DNA of 64,000 nucleotides from an uncultured Litoreibacter sp. (GCA_947494435.1 CANLUY010000001.1:672001-736000); one strand, 5' to 3'; positions 53,799 through 63,348 are shown, numbered from the stretch's first letter. Notes: a model not told the origin generated them from the letters alone. Translations and numbers: made by a program.

Positions 53799-54614
53799 AT
53801 GCTCAAGTTACTTCCGGTCATTGCTGCTATCGGCACTGCTATTGCAGCCCTTCCTGCTGCGGCCTGCGGCACCGATACCGATTGCAAACTTGGGGACCGC
53901 CATTACCGCATTGCGATGCCCGATGGTCATGATGGTGCTACGAAGGTTGGCGCCATTGTTTTTGCGCATGGCTACCGCGGCTCAGCACGTGGTGCAATGC
54001 GGAATGGCAATTTCCGGCGGATGGTCTCTGACATGGGCCTTGCCCTGATCGCTGTGAAATCGGCGAGCGATGACTGGGTTCTGCCGAACTCTCCAAGACG
54101 CAAGAACATCGATGGATCAATCGAGTTCAATTACATGGACGCTGTGATTGCAGATGCGAGCAAAAGGTTCGCGCTTGACACAGACCAGATGATGATGACC
54201 GGTTTCAGCGCAGGCGGCATGATGGTCTGGAACATGGCGTGCAACCGGCCAGATATGTTTGCGGGGTTCGCTCCTATTTCGGGAACCTTTTGGCTTAACC
54301 CTCCCGAAAGCTGCGCAAAGTCTGTGGCGAATGTCATCCACATCCACGGCGACGATGACCCGACCGTTCCACTGACAGGACGGCCAATCGCGGACACGCA
54401 TCAGGGCGATGTCAGCGAAGCACTCGCCATGTATGCAGATCATGGTAAGTTCGGAAAGACGACCAAACGCGAGGCTGGCCCACTAACCTGCGGTGATCGG
54501 AAAAACCCAGACGGTGACATGCTCGCGTTCTGTTTATTTGAAGGCGGACACTCATTCAGAAGCGAATATGTGAGATTCGCTTGGGAGACATTCAAATCCG
54601 CCGGAAAACTCTGA
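53799..54614 (+). CDS. Secreted alpha/beta hydrolase of the PHB depolymerase/LpqC group, 271 aa
   Basis: A hydrophobic signal region of about 20 residues ends in PAAAC, which is a possible but poor lipobox. The catalytic triad is visible as Ser in TGFSAGGMM, Asp in HGDDDPTVP and His in FEGGHSF. Family members are feruloyl, polyhydroxybutyrate or other esterases. ATG 53799 follows AAGAGA; a TTG two codons earlier is also in frame. No linked genes indicate the substrate. Confidence 0.8.
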   Translation: MLKLLPVIAAIGTAIAALPAAACGTDTDCKLGDRHYRIAMPDGHDGATKVGAIVFAHGYRGSARGAMRNGNFRRMVSDMGLALIAVKSASDDWVLPNSPRRKNIDGSIEFNYMDAVIADASKRFALDTDQMMMTGFSAGGMMVWNMACNRPDMFAGFAPISGTFWLNPPESCAKSVANVIHIHGDDDPTVPLTGRPIADTHQGDVSEALAMYADHGKFGKTTKREAGPLTCGDRKNPDGDMLAFCLFEGGHSFRSEYVRFAWETFKSAGKL

Positions 54615-54632
54615 CCATCTTCTCCTGTCACA

Positions 54633-55712
54633 TCATTCGATAATGCGACCGGGCAAAGTAAATTTGATGGCCACACCTGTATCGTAGGGGCAGTGGCCAC
54701 GCTCCAACCGGCCACCGCGCGACGTCGCAACAGCCATTGCGGATGCCAGACCAAACTCGCAATCACGCTGCCCCAACTGTGGCAAAACAGGTGTTCCGTC
54801 GCAACGTAACAAACTGGATTGCCCGACTCCGTCATCCGCCACGACGATTGCAACAGAGCTATCCTCAGCCTCGAAAACGCGGATGCTGATCTCCGTATCA
54901 GCGTATCTCACCGCTGCTTCCATGACGTTGCGCAGGATCATTTGCAGCGCAACACGATCGGTTTCAATCAGCTTCACAGGCAAAACGATACGCAAACGGT
55001 TATGTGGGTCGAGCAGAGCGGCAAAGTCGGATGCGACATGATGAATGTCGATCTCTTCTGCTGCTGTCTTTTGCACCTGCAGATCTTCAGCCGACTGCAC
55101 GATGAACGCCATTTTCTCCACAGATCGTTCGGCGATTTCCTGACAAAGCGCCAATTGACCCGGCTTTTCATCGCCCAGATCGACGAACCCATCCTGTACC
55201 ATCTTTAACAGCGCAATGATGGTCTCGAATGGCCCAGTCATGTCGCGCGTTGCCGAGGCCGCAAAGACCTGCAGGTTCTCACTCAGCCGCGTCAATTCCG
55301 CAACTTTCCGAGAGATCGCAAATTCCTTTTCTTTACGCTCGGAAATGTCGAAAGCGAGGCCGAGAATTTTGGCGACGCTGCCGGAAGGGGTTTTGATCGG
55401 CGACAAAGTCGTCTGCCACCACCGCACCCCGTGTGGCAGTTCAAGCATTTCTTCATATTCGTAGGGTTGACCCGTTTCGCGGCAATGTTCGTAATTGCTC
55501 ACAATCGTATCCGCCAGTCGCTGCGGAAAAATGGAGTGTGGTCGTTGCCCACCAACCAGAGCCTCAGTCAACCCTGTGGTTGTTTGATGGCATCTGTTCA
55601 AACGGCGGAATGTAAAAACTTCTTTGTCATGGACATCCAGCAGAAACATCGGCTGGTCAATCATATCCATCATTTCTTCGATGGTACTGACATTCTCAAT
55701 CACAGGTAGCAT
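54633..55712 (-). CDS. PAS domain protein with kinase-type ATPase but no H-box histidine, 359 aa
   Basis: The N-terminal PAS domain (about residues 12-125, ending LGLAFDISERKE) is followed by a helical dimerisation region. In the H-box, where kinases read like ATHDLR, this protein has SATRDMTGP, with Arg156 in place of His. The ATPase domain keeps the N-box (Asn262 in LRNVMEAAVRY), G1 box (VADDGVGQ, 293-297) and a G2-like GLASAMAVATSRGGRL. It may bind ATP but should not autophosphorylate in the normal way. It could be a sensor that works as a partner or scaffold. No response regulator is adjacent. No membrane segment is visible. Confidence 0.82.
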   Translation of the reverse strand: MLPVIENVSTIEEMMDMIDQPMFLLDVHDKEVFTFRRLNRCHQTTTGLTEALVGGQRPHSIFPQRLADTIVSNYEHCRETGQPYEYEEMLELPHGVRWWQTTLSPIKTPSGSVAKILGLAFDISERKEKEFAISRKVAELTRLSENLQVFAASATRDMTGPFETIIALLKMVQDGFVDLGDEKPGQLALCQEIAERSVEKMAFIVQSAEDLQVQKTAAEEIDIHHVASDFAALLDPHNRLRIVLPVKLIETDRVALQMILRNVMEAAVRYADTEISIRVFEAEDSSVAIVVADDGVGQSSLLRCDGTPVLPQLGQRDCEFGLASAMAVATSRGGRLERGHCPYDTGVAIKFTLPGRIIE

Positions 55713-55922
55713 AGAGGTAATCCTTCCTAGACGACCGCACCAACCAGCCTGCGGAGGTTAAACCACTGGTTCCCTAATAAACACTTTCAGTCTCAACGGG
55801 ATGCCACCACCCGTCCGACAATACTCACAGCAATTTTAGGCAAATCAGCATAACCAGGCGGATATGGACAAACGCGCCCCACTGTGGTTGATCGCGCAGC
55901 AAGCACAAAGGATTATGATCCA

Positions 55923-57245
55923 ATGACCGTCACCCGTTTCGCCCCATCGCCCACCGGCTACCTGCATGTCGGAAATCTCAGAACCGCTTTGTTCAACTTC
56001 CTGATCGCGCGCAAATCCGGCGGCCAGTTCATCCTGCGCCTCGACGACACGGATCCAGAACGCTCCAAGACGGAGTATGCCGACGCGATTAAACAAGACC
56101 TCGAATGGTTAGGGATTGAATGGGACAGGGTCGAGACACAGTCCACCCGCCTCGACCGTTACGCCGATGCCGCGGATAAGTTGCGCAACATCGGTCGGTT
56201 TTATGAGGCATGGGAAACGCCTGTCGAACTGGACCTGAAACGCAAAAAGCAACTCAATATGGGCAAGCCGCCGGTTTACGACCGCGCCGCGCTCGACTTG
56301 AGTGACGCTGAAAAAGAGGCGCTCCGCTCCGAACGTGGTAATGGTGTCTGGCGGTTTAAACTTGACCACCAACGGATCAATTGGACCGACGGTATCCTTG
56401 GCGACATCTCCATCGACGCCGCCTCCGTCTCTGACCCTGTCTTGATCCGTGGCGACGGGCAAGTGCTCTACACGATCGCGTCTGTCGTCGACGACACCGA
56501 TATGGGAATAACCCATGTCCTACGTGGCTCGGACCACGTCACCAACACGGCCACCCAAATTCAAATCATCGAAGCATTGGGCGGCACTGTCCCTTCCTTC
56601 GCACATCACTCCCTGCTCACAGGCCCGCAAGGCGAAGCGCTGTCCAAGCGCCTCGGCACACTTGCGCTGCGCGACCTGCGCGAAAACGGTGTTGAGCCGA
56701 TGGCGCTCCTCAGCCACATGGCCCGCATCGGGTCCTCCGATCCAATTGAACTGCGCAGCAGCATCTATGAACTGGTAGACGGGTTCGACCTTTCCCGCTT
56801 CGGTTCCGCTCCCACCAAATTCGACGTCGATGATCTTTACCCGCTGACGGCGAAACATCTGCATGCACAACCCGTCGAGGCCGTCAAATCCGATCTCGCT
56901 GCGTTGAACATTCCAGACGATAAACAAGCCGCCTTCTGGACTGTCGCCCGCGAGAATATCACCACGCGCCACGACATTGCAAAATGGTGGGACCTTTGCA
57001 CCAATGGCGCCGATCCTGTCATTGATGATCAAGACAAAGACTTCGTGGCAGAAGCCCTGACGCTCCTCCCCGATATGCCCTTCACCGACACAAGCTGGTC
57101 TGATTGGACCTCAGCCGTGAAAAACGCCACCGGACGCAAGGGCCGCGGCCTCTTTATGCCGCTCAGAAAGGCGCTCACCGGTATGCAACACGGCCCCGAC
57201 ATGGGTCAACTCATGCCGCTTCTGCAGGTGATCAAAGCTAAATAG
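55923..57245 (+). CDS. gltX: Glutamyl-tRNA synthetase, 440 aa
   Basis: Class I synthetase with the HIGH-type motif FAPSPTGYLHVGNLRTALFN and the KMSKS-type motif EALSKRLG. It is of the shorter form found as the second GltX in many Alphaproteobacteria, which often carry two copies. It charges tRNA-Glu, and possibly tRNA-Gln as a mischarging step. The start at ATG 55923 begins just before the conserved N-terminus. Confidence 0.93.
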   Translation: MTVTRFAPSPTGYLHVGNLRTALFNFLIARKSGGQFILRLDDTDPERSKTEYADAIKQDLEWLGIEWDRVETQSTRLDRYADAADKLRNIGRFYEAWETPVELDLKRKKQLNMGKPPVYDRAALDLSDAEKEALRSERGNGVWRFKLDHQRINWTDGILGDISIDAASVSDPVLIRGDGQVLYTIASVVDDTDMGITHVLRGSDHVTNTATQIQIIEALGGTVPSFAHHSLLTGPQGEALSKRLGTLALRDLRENGVEPMALLSHMARIGSSDPIELRSSIYELVDGFDLSRFGSAPTKFDVDDLYPLTAKHLHAQPVEAVKSDLAALNIPDDKQAAFWTVARENITTRHDIAKWWDLCTNGADPVIDDQDKDFVAEALTLLPDMPFTDTSWSDWTSAVKNATGRKGRGLFMPLRKALTGMQHGPDMGQLMPLLQVIKAK

Positions 57246-57273
57246 CATCGTTTTAGCAGACATACTTTGAGAG

Positions 57274-57342
57274 GGATGCCCGCGTGGCGGGAGAGCAAAG
57301 CTCTCCTAAGAACGCAAAACTTCACGCGCGCCGAAGGCGCAC
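57274..57342 (+). repeat. Intergenic two-hairpin repeat, copy 2
   Basis: GGATGCCCGCGTGGC leads into the hairpin GGAGAG/CTCTCC (57290-57295 with 57301-57306). AAGAACGCAAAA follows, then the hairpin GCGCC/GGCGC (57328-57332 with 57336-57340). It lies between the convergent gltX and TlpA-like genes. The stems differ in sequence from copies 1 and 3 but remain paired. Confidence 0.75.
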
Positions 57343-57349
57343 AATAAGG

Positions 57350-57904
57350 TCAGCCGCCAGCAACCCATGCCTTAATCAGCTTCTGTGCTGCCGGGCTGTC
57401 CCACTCAAAATCCCCTGTCGCCCGCGCCACTTCGCGGCCCTGAGGGTCAATAAACAACGTCACTGGCAAGCCCAAAGCGCCCACATTGCGCGCCACGGCC
57501 ATTTTTGGATCGAACAGTTTTGGCAAGTTGGTCAGCTTCTTCTCTGCAAAGAACTTATCGACCGCAGGCCGCGCATTGCGCCCTGTGGTCAGCGTAACGA
57601 CTTCAAAAGAACCGCCAACTGCCCCATCCAGCCGGTTCAGCGCAGGCATCTCTTTGACACATGGCGCGCACCACAAAGCCCAGAAATTAAACAACACATG
57701 CTTGCCACGATAATCTGCCAAAGACGCCTTGCCGCCACTCTCATTCGTGAAGGCCGGCATCTTCAAAGGCTGCGGCGCGCTATGAAACTGGATGCGCCCC
57801 AACTCACCCGTAGCAAGGCTCATCAGCTTGCCCACATCCGCCACCGCGGGGTTGCCCATCAGGGCCAGGCCCGCGTATAGGACCAAGGAACGCAACAGAC
57901 GCAT
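57350..57904 (-). CDS. TlpA-like periplasmic thiol-disulfide oxidoreductase, 184 aa
   Basis: A signal peptide of about 22 residues is followed by a thioredoxin fold with the active site WCAPC (Cys79, Cys82) and the cis-Pro loop [12 protein letters not shown]. TlpA-family proteins reduce disulfides in the periplasm, often for cytochrome c or oxidase assembly. ATG 57904 follows GGAGA. It is divergent from argH with only 29 bases between starts, so the two promoters must overlap. Confidence 0.9.
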   Translation of the reverse strand: MRLLRSLVLYAGLALMGNPAVADVGKLMSLATGELGRIQFHSAPQPLKMPAFTNESGGKASLADYRGKHVLFNFWALWCAPCVKEMPALNRLDGAVGGSFEVVTLTTGRNARPAVDKFFAEKKLTNLPKLFDPKMAVARNVGALGLPVTLFIDPQGREVARATGDFEWDSPAAQKLIKAWVAGG

Positions 57905-57933
57905 ATTTATCTTCTCCAACAAGGCCAGCCGCG

Positions 57934-59325
57934 ATGACTGACAGCAAATCCAACACCATGTGGGGCGGCCGCTTCGCCGCCGGTCCAGACGCCATCATGG
58001 AAGCGATCAACGCCTCCATCGGGTTCGACCAACGCATGGCGAAACAGGATATCGAAGGCTCCCGCGCCCATGCCGCAATGCTCGCCGCACAAGGTATCAT
58101 CACGGATAACGACGCGGAGGCAATCCGTGAAGGCCTCCTCACGGTCTTGTCAGAGATCGAGACGGGAAAGTTCGAATTCAAGACCGCGCTGGAAGACATC
58201 CACATGAATGTCGAAAGCCGCCTGAAGGAGATCGCAGGCGAACCCGCAGGCCGTTTGCACACAGCGCGGTCGCGCAACGACCAAGTCGCCACAGATTTCA
58301 AACTCTGGGTCCGCGACCAAATGGACGCGACACTGGAAGCCATCAAAGCCCTGCAACTTGCCTTCCTTGCACAGGCCGAGGCAGGTGCCGATTGGGTCAT
58401 GCCTGGCTTCACCCATCTGCAAACCGCACAGCCCGTCACATGGGGCCACCACATGTTGGCCTATGTCGAAATGCTGGGCCGTGATTATTCCCGCTTCTCT
58501 GACGCCCGCGCCCGGATGAATGAAAGCCCACTTGGCACAGCAGCCCTTGCAGGCACCAGCTTCAACATCGACCGCGACGCGACGGCGCAAGCGCTCGGTT
58601 TTGATCGCCCCGCAGCCAATTCGCTCGACGCCGTCTCCGACCGTGACTTCGCGCTCGATTTTCTGAACGCCGCCTCAATCTGCGCCATGCACCTGTCGCG
58701 CTTCGCCGAAGAGCTCGTGATCTGGTCCTCCGCCCAATTCCGCTTCGTCACGCTCAGCGACCGCTTCTCGACCGGTTCTTCCATCATGCCGCAAAAGAAA
58801 AACCCCGATGCGGCCGAGTTGATCCGCGCCAAGATCGCCCGTATCTACGGGGCCAACACTGCGTTGATGATGGTGATGAAGGGCCTGCCGCTCACCTATT
58901 CCAAAGACATGCAGGAAGACAAAGAACAAACCTTTGACGCAGCCGACAACCTGATGCTGGCCCTCGCCGCTATGACAGGCATGGTCAGCGACATGACGGC
59001 GAACCGAGAGAACCTCGAAAAAGCAGCTGCTTCCGGCTTCTCCACCGCAACAGATCTCGCCGATTGGCTGGTGCGCACCCTTGATATGCCCTTCCGCGAT
59101 GCCCACCATGTCACAGGTAGCCTCGTGAAACTGGCCGAGGATAAAGGCTGTGACCTGCCCGACCTCAGCCTCGCCGATATGACCGGCGTGCACAGCGCCA
59201 TAACCCAGGACGTCTTCGGCGTACTTGGCGTGCACAATTCGGTCAATTCGCGCACCAGCTACGGTGGCACCGCGCCGGCGCAGGTCCGCGAACAGGTCAA
59301 AAGATGGAAGGAAAAGCTCGCATGA
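57934..59325 (+). CDS. argH: Argininosuccinate lyase, 463 aa
   Basis: Fumarase/aspartase superfamily enzyme with the signature [12 protein letters not shown], the N-terminal MWGGRF and [10 protein letters not shown], and [12 protein letters not shown]. It splits argininosuccinate to arginine and fumarate, the last step of arginine synthesis. It overlaps the small lipoprotein gene by four bases. Confidence 0.97.
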   Translation: MTDSKSNTMWGGRFAAGPDAIMEAINASIGFDQRMAKQDIEGSRAHAAMLAAQGIITDNDAEAIREGLLTVLSEIETGKFEFKTALEDIHMNVESRLKEIAGEPAGRLHTARSRNDQVATDFKLWVRDQMDATLEAIKALQLAFLAQAEAGADWVMPGFTHLQTAQPVTWGHHMLAYVEMLGRDYSRFSDARARMNESPLGTAALAGTSFNIDRDATAQALGFDRPAANSLDAVSDRDFALDFLNAASICAMHLSRFAEELVIWSSAQFRFVTLSDRFSTGSSIMPQKKNPDAAELIRAKIARIYGANTALMMVMKGLPLTYSKDMQEDKEQTFDAADNLMLALAAMTGMVSDMTANRENLEKAAASGFSTATDLADWLVRTLDMPFRDAHHVTGSLVKLAEDKGCDLPDLSLADMTGVHSAITQDVFGVLGVHNSVNSRTSYGGTAPAQVREQVKRWKEKLA

Positions 59326-59471
59326 AACCCGCTCTGATCCTGATCACAGCCTTTACGGCCATGCTTGCCGGCTGCGGCGTTGACGGCGAACCGACAACGC
59401 CTGAAGCCAAGACCAAATCCGGCATCTCCATCACAGGACGCGCGGAAATTGGCGTCGCCAAGCGCTCATAA
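59322..59471 (+). CDS. Small lipoprotein, 49 aa, coupled to argH
   Basis: The ATG overlaps the argH stop (ATGA at 59322-59325). The product has a short hydrophobic signal with lipobox MLAGC (Cys at residue 18), then a Gly/Thr/Lys-rich tail. The mature part would be only about 32 residues. Similar tiny lipoprotein genes after argH are common in Rhodobacteraceae, but no function is known. Identified by signal and coupling. Confidence 0.75.
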   Translation: MKPALILITAFTAMLAGCGVDGEPTTPEAKTKSGISITGRAEIGVAKRS

Positions 59472-59584
59472 GCGCCCCTCCGCCACCTAGAAAACTTGCA
59501 AATAGACACCTGAACGGGTGAAGTGATTTAACAGCGCCGAGCAAACGTTACGAAACAGGCGCGCATAAGAAGAAGTATAATACT

Positions 59585-60055
59585 ATGGATAAAATCCCAA
59601 TGACCCCGCGCGGTTTCAAAGCGCTGGATGAAGAATTGAAAAACCTCAAAGTCGTAGAACGCCCCGCGATCATCACGGCTATTGCCGAAGCGCGCGAACA
59701 TGGCGACCTATCTGAGAATGCCGAATATCACTCTGCCAAAGAAAAGCAGAGCTTCATCGAAGGCCGCATCAAAGAGCTTGAAGGCATGATCGGTCTGGCT
59801 CAGGTTATCGACCCCTCGAAATTGTCCGGTCCGATCAAATTTGGCGCAACGGTCAAACTCATCGACGAAGATACCGAGGAAGAAAAGTCCTACCAGATCG
59901 TCGGCGAACAAGAGGCCGATATCCACAATGGCCTTCTCAACATCGCCTCCCCTCTTGCTCGCGCTTTGATCGGCAAAGAAGAAGGCGACAGCATTGAGGT
60001 CAAAACCCCCGGCGGCACAAAAGACTACGAAATTCTGGCAATCCAATACGTCTGA
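59585..60055 (+). CDS. greA: Transcription elongation factor GreA, 156 aa
   Basis: The N-terminal coiled-coil has [22 protein letters not shown] and the acidic tip [18 protein letters not shown], spread over residues 1-57. The C-terminal FKBP-like domain ends with [23 protein letters not shown]. GreA rescues backtracked RNA polymerase by stimulating transcript cleavage. It lies 20 bases upstream of the next gene, which may be cotranscribed. Confidence 0.97.
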   Translation: MDKIPMTPRGFKALDEELKNLKVVERPAIITAIAEAREHGDLSENAEYHSAKEKQSFIEGRIKELEGMIGLAQVIDPSKLSGPIKFGATVKLIDEDTEEEKSYQIVGEQEADIHNGLLNIASPLARALIGKEEGDSIEVKTPGGTKDYEILAIQYV

Positions 60056-60075
60056 GCCCTGAAAGACAGCACGAG

Positions 60076-61116
60076 ATGAATGACGACGCAGCACAAGATG
60101 TGACCCCGGTACAGGCCAAGCCAATGAGCCTTGGCGCGTATGCCCGTCCAGAGCGTGGCATGATGGCAGCCGATGTCATCGCTATCGCGCTATCTGGCAT
60201 CTGGATACTTGGCGTCATCATCTACTTCCTGTTTCTGCGATCCCCAGCCGAACAAAGCACACAATCCGGGCTTGTCCTGTCAACGCTTGCGGTCCTTCTG
60301 CCCATCGCATTGATCTGGATCGGCGCGACTGTCGCCAAAACCGCGAAAGTGATGAGCGACGAGACGAAGCGCCTGCAAGCCACAGTTGATGCGATGCGCA
60401 AAGCCTATGTCACGCAAAGCCAGAACATCCCCGTTGGCGTGAAACCCGCCGTGGAAAAGAAACTGGACGAGATTGTCGCGCGCCAGAAACAGACCGAACA
60501 TGCGATTGCGACCTTTGCGACATCACGGGACGCGCAACTTCCTGGCACCACTGCTGCGCAACCTGCACTGATCCAGCCCGGCGTTCCAAAAGGCGACAGC
60601 CAACCGGCATTGGCCTTAGGCACCCCACCGGAATCCCTCGCGCCCGCATTGTCCATCGACGACTTCATCGGCGCCCTGAACTTCCCAGAAAACGAAAATG
60701 ACACAGCAGGCTTCCGTCAACTGCGTCGCGCGCTCGCAGACCCGAACTCCGGCAAATTGGTCCGCGCCAGCCAAGACGTCCTGACCCTGCTCAGCCATGA
60801 CGGCATCTATATGGACGACCTCGCCCCTGACCGATCACGGCCCGAGCTTTGGCGCAAGTTTGCGCAAGGCCAGCGCGGCATTGAAATCTCAGGCATTGGC
60901 GGCATCCATGATCGCTCAGGCTTGGCACTGGCCACCGGCCGCATGCGCTCTGACCCGATCTTCCGCGACGCCGTGCATCACTTCCTGCGCCAATTTGACC
61001 GCACCTTTGCAAAGTTCGAAGAATTCGCCAGCGATGACGATATCATCCGTCTTGCAGACACCCGCACCTCGCGCGCCTTTATGCTTCTGGGCCGCGTGAC
61101 AGGCACATTCGATTAA
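60076..61116 (+). CDS. Unrecognised membrane protein with two N-terminal helices, 346 aa
   Basis: I do not recognise the family. After a polar start of about 30 residues there are two hydrophobic segments (about 33-53 and 65-85). Next come a charged, coiled-coil-like stretch (KRLQATVDAMRKAY), a Pro/Ala-rich linker, and a soluble C-terminal domain of about 150 residues with VRASQDVLTLLSHDGIYMDDL and LADTRTSRAFMLLGRVTGTFD. The topology suggests a cytoplasmic C-terminal domain held at the membrane. Such proteins are conserved near greA in related bacteria as far as I recall, without assigned function. Confidence 0.7.
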   Translation: MNDDAAQDVTPVQAKPMSLGAYARPERGMMAADVIAIALSGIWILGVIIYFLFLRSPAEQSTQSGLVLSTLAVLLPIALIWIGATVAKTAKVMSDETKRLQATVDAMRKAYVTQSQNIPVGVKPAVEKKLDEIVARQKQTEHAIATFATSRDAQLPGTTAAQPALIQPGVPKGDSQPALALGTPPESLAPALSIDDFIGALNFPENENDTAGFRQLRRALADPNSGKLVRASQDVLTLLSHDGIYMDDLAPDRSRPELWRKFAQGQRGIEISGIGGIHDRSGLALATGRMRSDPIFRDAVHHFLRQFDRTFAKFEEFASDDDIIRLADTRTSRAFMLLGRVTGTFD

Positions 61117-61146
61117 TAGCGTCTTTCTACCGAAAATATGCTGTCA

Positions 61147-61222
61147 GGGATGCCTGCGTGGCGGGAGAGTGAAACTCTCCCAAGAACGCAAAAACTTCCC
61201 GCGCGCCGCAAGGCGCTCCTTT
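61147..61222 (+). repeat. Intergenic two-hairpin repeat, copy 3
   Basis: GGATGCCTGCGTGGC leads into the hairpin GGGAGAG/CTCTCCC (61163-61169 with 61175-61181). AAGAACGCAAAA follows, then the hairpin GCGCC-GCAA-GGCGC (61203-61216) and CTCCTTT. It lies between the convergent membrane-protein and moeA genes. The spacing is nearly the same as in copies 1 and 2. Confidence 0.75.
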
Positions 61223-61229
61223 GGATCGT

Positions 61230-62477
61230 TCACATGCTGAAGCTGCCAAACGGAATATAGCGCACTAAATCACCGCGTTTAACATCGCGTGCACCATCCT
61301 CCAGCTCGACCAAACCATCGGCCCAACTGAGCCCCGAAATGCGACCCGACCCTTCCGAGGCAAACACCTCCACTTGCCCCTGCGGCGTAAGACGCGCGCG
61401 CAAAAACTCGCGCCGCCCTCGTTTCTTTGACTTCTCGAACGCGGCGGGCAATGCAAAGCCTTGAGGCTGCAGCCATGCTCCTCCGGCCATCAGGGACAAA
61501 GACGGGCGGGCAAAGATCAAGGCGCAGACAAAGGCTGCGACCGGATTGCCGGGCAGACCAAAGACCGGCATGCCGTCCCACATCGCCAACGCAAGCGGGC
61601 GCCCGGGTTTAATGGCGATCCGCCAATGCGTCAGCACGCCTTCCCCCGACAACAACGCGGAGACATGATCTTCGTCACCACCTGAAGCGCCGCCGGAGGT
61701 CAGCACAACATCACAGATGTCACGTGCCTCATTCAGACAGGCCCGCAACGCATCGCGGTCATCCCCGACATGTCCAAGATCAACCGCCGCGCAGCCCCAG
61801 CGCGAGGCCAAGGCCAGCAACATCGGCCTGTTCGCATCAAATGTCCGGTCACTCGAAACCTCAGCCGCTGGCGCGACCAATTCATCGCCCGTTGACAGCA
61901 CACCGACGCGGAGGCGGTTGAACACGTCAACCTCCGGCACTCCAAGCGCCGTCAGCAACGCTATATCCTGCGCGCGCAAAACATGGCCCGCAGTCAACGC
62001 AGTCGCGCCCTGTTTTACGTCCTCACCGGCCTCTCTTGTATTCTGCCCCGGTTTCACTTTTGCGAGGAAGCGCACCACACCAGCTGAGACCTCGCATTCC
62101 TCTTGCATCACGACGGTATCAACGCCCTCAGGCAACACTGCCCCCGTCAGGATACGGATCGCGTGGCCCGTCGGAACAGTACCCTCAAATGCCCCTCCAG
62201 CGGCTGCGCGCCCGTCGACCAAGGGCAAGGTCTCTGCTACCGACGCGTAGGCGAAGCCGTAGCCATCAATCGCAGAGTTTGGCGCAGGCGGGTTCGCGCG
62301 GGCGGCTGGAACATCCGTCGCCAAACACCGCCCCAAAGCATCGGCGACTGTCATGCGTTCAGTTTTCACGACAGGCTTCAAAGCCGCGCGCAATGCTTCC
62401 AAGGCCGTGTCCACAGGCGTCCAATCAACACCGGGCGGCAAGGCGAAACAATCATTGGCAAGCTTGTCGTCACGCAT
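61230..62477 (-). CDS. moeA: Molybdopterin molybdenumtransferase MoeA, 415 aa
   Basis: It inserts molybdate into adenylylated molybdopterin. Family blocks are the N-terminal PPAPNSAIDGYGFA (SxMDGYA-type motif with Ile in place of Met), LTGAVLPEGVDTVVMQEE, and the MoCF-domain GVLSTGDELV and LTSGGASGGDEDHV, with IAIKPGRPLAL and FGLPGNPVAA. It is the last gene of the mob/moe set and overlaps the preceding gene by eight bases. Confidence 0.95.
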   Translation of the reverse strand: MRDDKLANDCFALPPGVDWTPVDTALEALRAALKPVVKTERMTVADALGRCLATDVPAARANPPAPNSAIDGYGFAYASVAETLPLVDGRAAAGGAFEGTVPTGHAIRILTGAVLPEGVDTVVMQEECEVSAGVVRFLAKVKPGQNTREAGEDVKQGATALTAGHVLRAQDIALLTALGVPEVDVFNRLRVGVLSTGDELVAPAAEVSSDRTFDANRPMLLALASRWGCAAVDLGHVGDDRDALRACLNEARDICDVVLTSGGASGGDEDHVSALLSGEGVLTHWRIAIKPGRPLALAMWDGMPVFGLPGNPVAAFVCALIFARPSLSLMAGGAWLQPQGFALPAAFEKSKKRGRREFLRARLTPQGQVEVFASEGSGRISGLSWADGLVELEDGARDVKRGDLVRYIPFGSFSM

Positions 62478-63348
62478 GTTCCACCCCGCGTGCAGCCGCT
62501 TCTAACGCTGGCTCAAATCCAACGCCGAGGATCCATCCTTCGCCGCGTTCTGACTTCCCGTCTTGCAACATTGAGTGCAGCGCGCCCGCCTTGTCCAACC
62601 GCGCAATCGCTTCTGCACAGAGGCGGACCTGCACGGCGTCCTTGATCTCGCCCGCTCGCATTTGATCAGACACAACCGAGGCGATCAAAGACGGCCAAAT
62701 TTCAACAAAAGCCACGGGTTGGTCCAAAGGCTCAAACGGCCAGACAGCGACCCGCCCTTGGAATTGGCGTCGCAAGCGTGCCAAGACCGGCAGCCCCATC
62801 AAGACCTGCGACCCAACTGCTCCTGCACCAGCCAATTGCCAGCAGGTAAAGCTGCCCTTCGCGTGATCTTCTACACGGCGGCGCTCAGGAAACTGGGAAT
62901 TGGTGCGCGCCAGCCCTTTTCGCGGCAAATGCTCAAAGTCCTTGTTGGGAAACGGATTACCCCAAAACGGTCCGACCCCATCAAAATACGCATTGATCTC
63001 GCTGGCCACTGCACAGCGATTGTTGGTTCCGGGTGCATCCTCGATCCGCGCCTCAAGCCAGTCCCAAAGCGCTAGGGGATCCTCTGATCCTGTCAAAGCC
63101 GCGCCAAACCCGGTGGGATAACCGAAGGGGAAATCAAATCCGATACAGACCCGCCTGTCTGCGGCCTGTTCGGCCTCCATAAGATCGCTAAGCCAAGCCT
63201 CTGCCAATTGACGGTTGCGCAAATAAACTGGAGGTTCCGCCTCATGATCCCGCGCAACACAGGTCCAAATGGCATCTTTTCGGGGCGTCGGACCAGCGTC
63301 ATTGCCCCCCGACCAATCCACCATGACATATGTATCAAACAGGCTCAC
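62470..63348 (-). CDS. Unassigned protein in the Mo-cofactor operon, possibly DUF429/RNase H-fold, 292 aa
   Basis: GTG start at 63346-63348 overlapping the mobB stop (GTGA). The N-terminus VMVDWSGGND and the later VCIGFDFPFGYPTG are the clearest blocks. An Asp early in a hydrophobic strand followed by a second acidic strand is reminiscent of the RNase H-like DUF429 family, but I am not certain. The C-terminal region has ERGEGWILGV. Overlaps on both sides show it belongs to the same operon as mobA, mobB and moeA, so a role in molybdopterin guanine dinucleotide metabolism is possible. Confidence 0.6.
   Translation of the reverse strand: MSLFDTYVMVDWSGGNDAGPTPRKDAIWTCVARDHEAEPPVYLRNRQLAEAWLSDLMEAEQAADRRVCIGFDFPFGYPTGFGAALTGSEDPLALWDWLEARIEDAPGTNNRCAVASEINAYFDGVGPFWGNPFPNKDFEHLPRKGLARTNSQFPERRRVEDHAKGSFTCWQLAGAGAVGSQVLMGLPVLARLRRQFQGRVAVWPFEPLDQPVAFVEIWPSLIASVVSDQMRAGEIKDAVQVRLCAEAIARLDKAGALHSMLQDGKSERGEGWILGVGFEPALEAAARGVEHA

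Noticed and set aside
62036-62665. 209-codon plus-strand frame opposite moeA and its neighbour
   Set aside because: Antisense to two well-supported overlapping genes; Arg/Pro/Ser-rich composition indicates a shadow frame.
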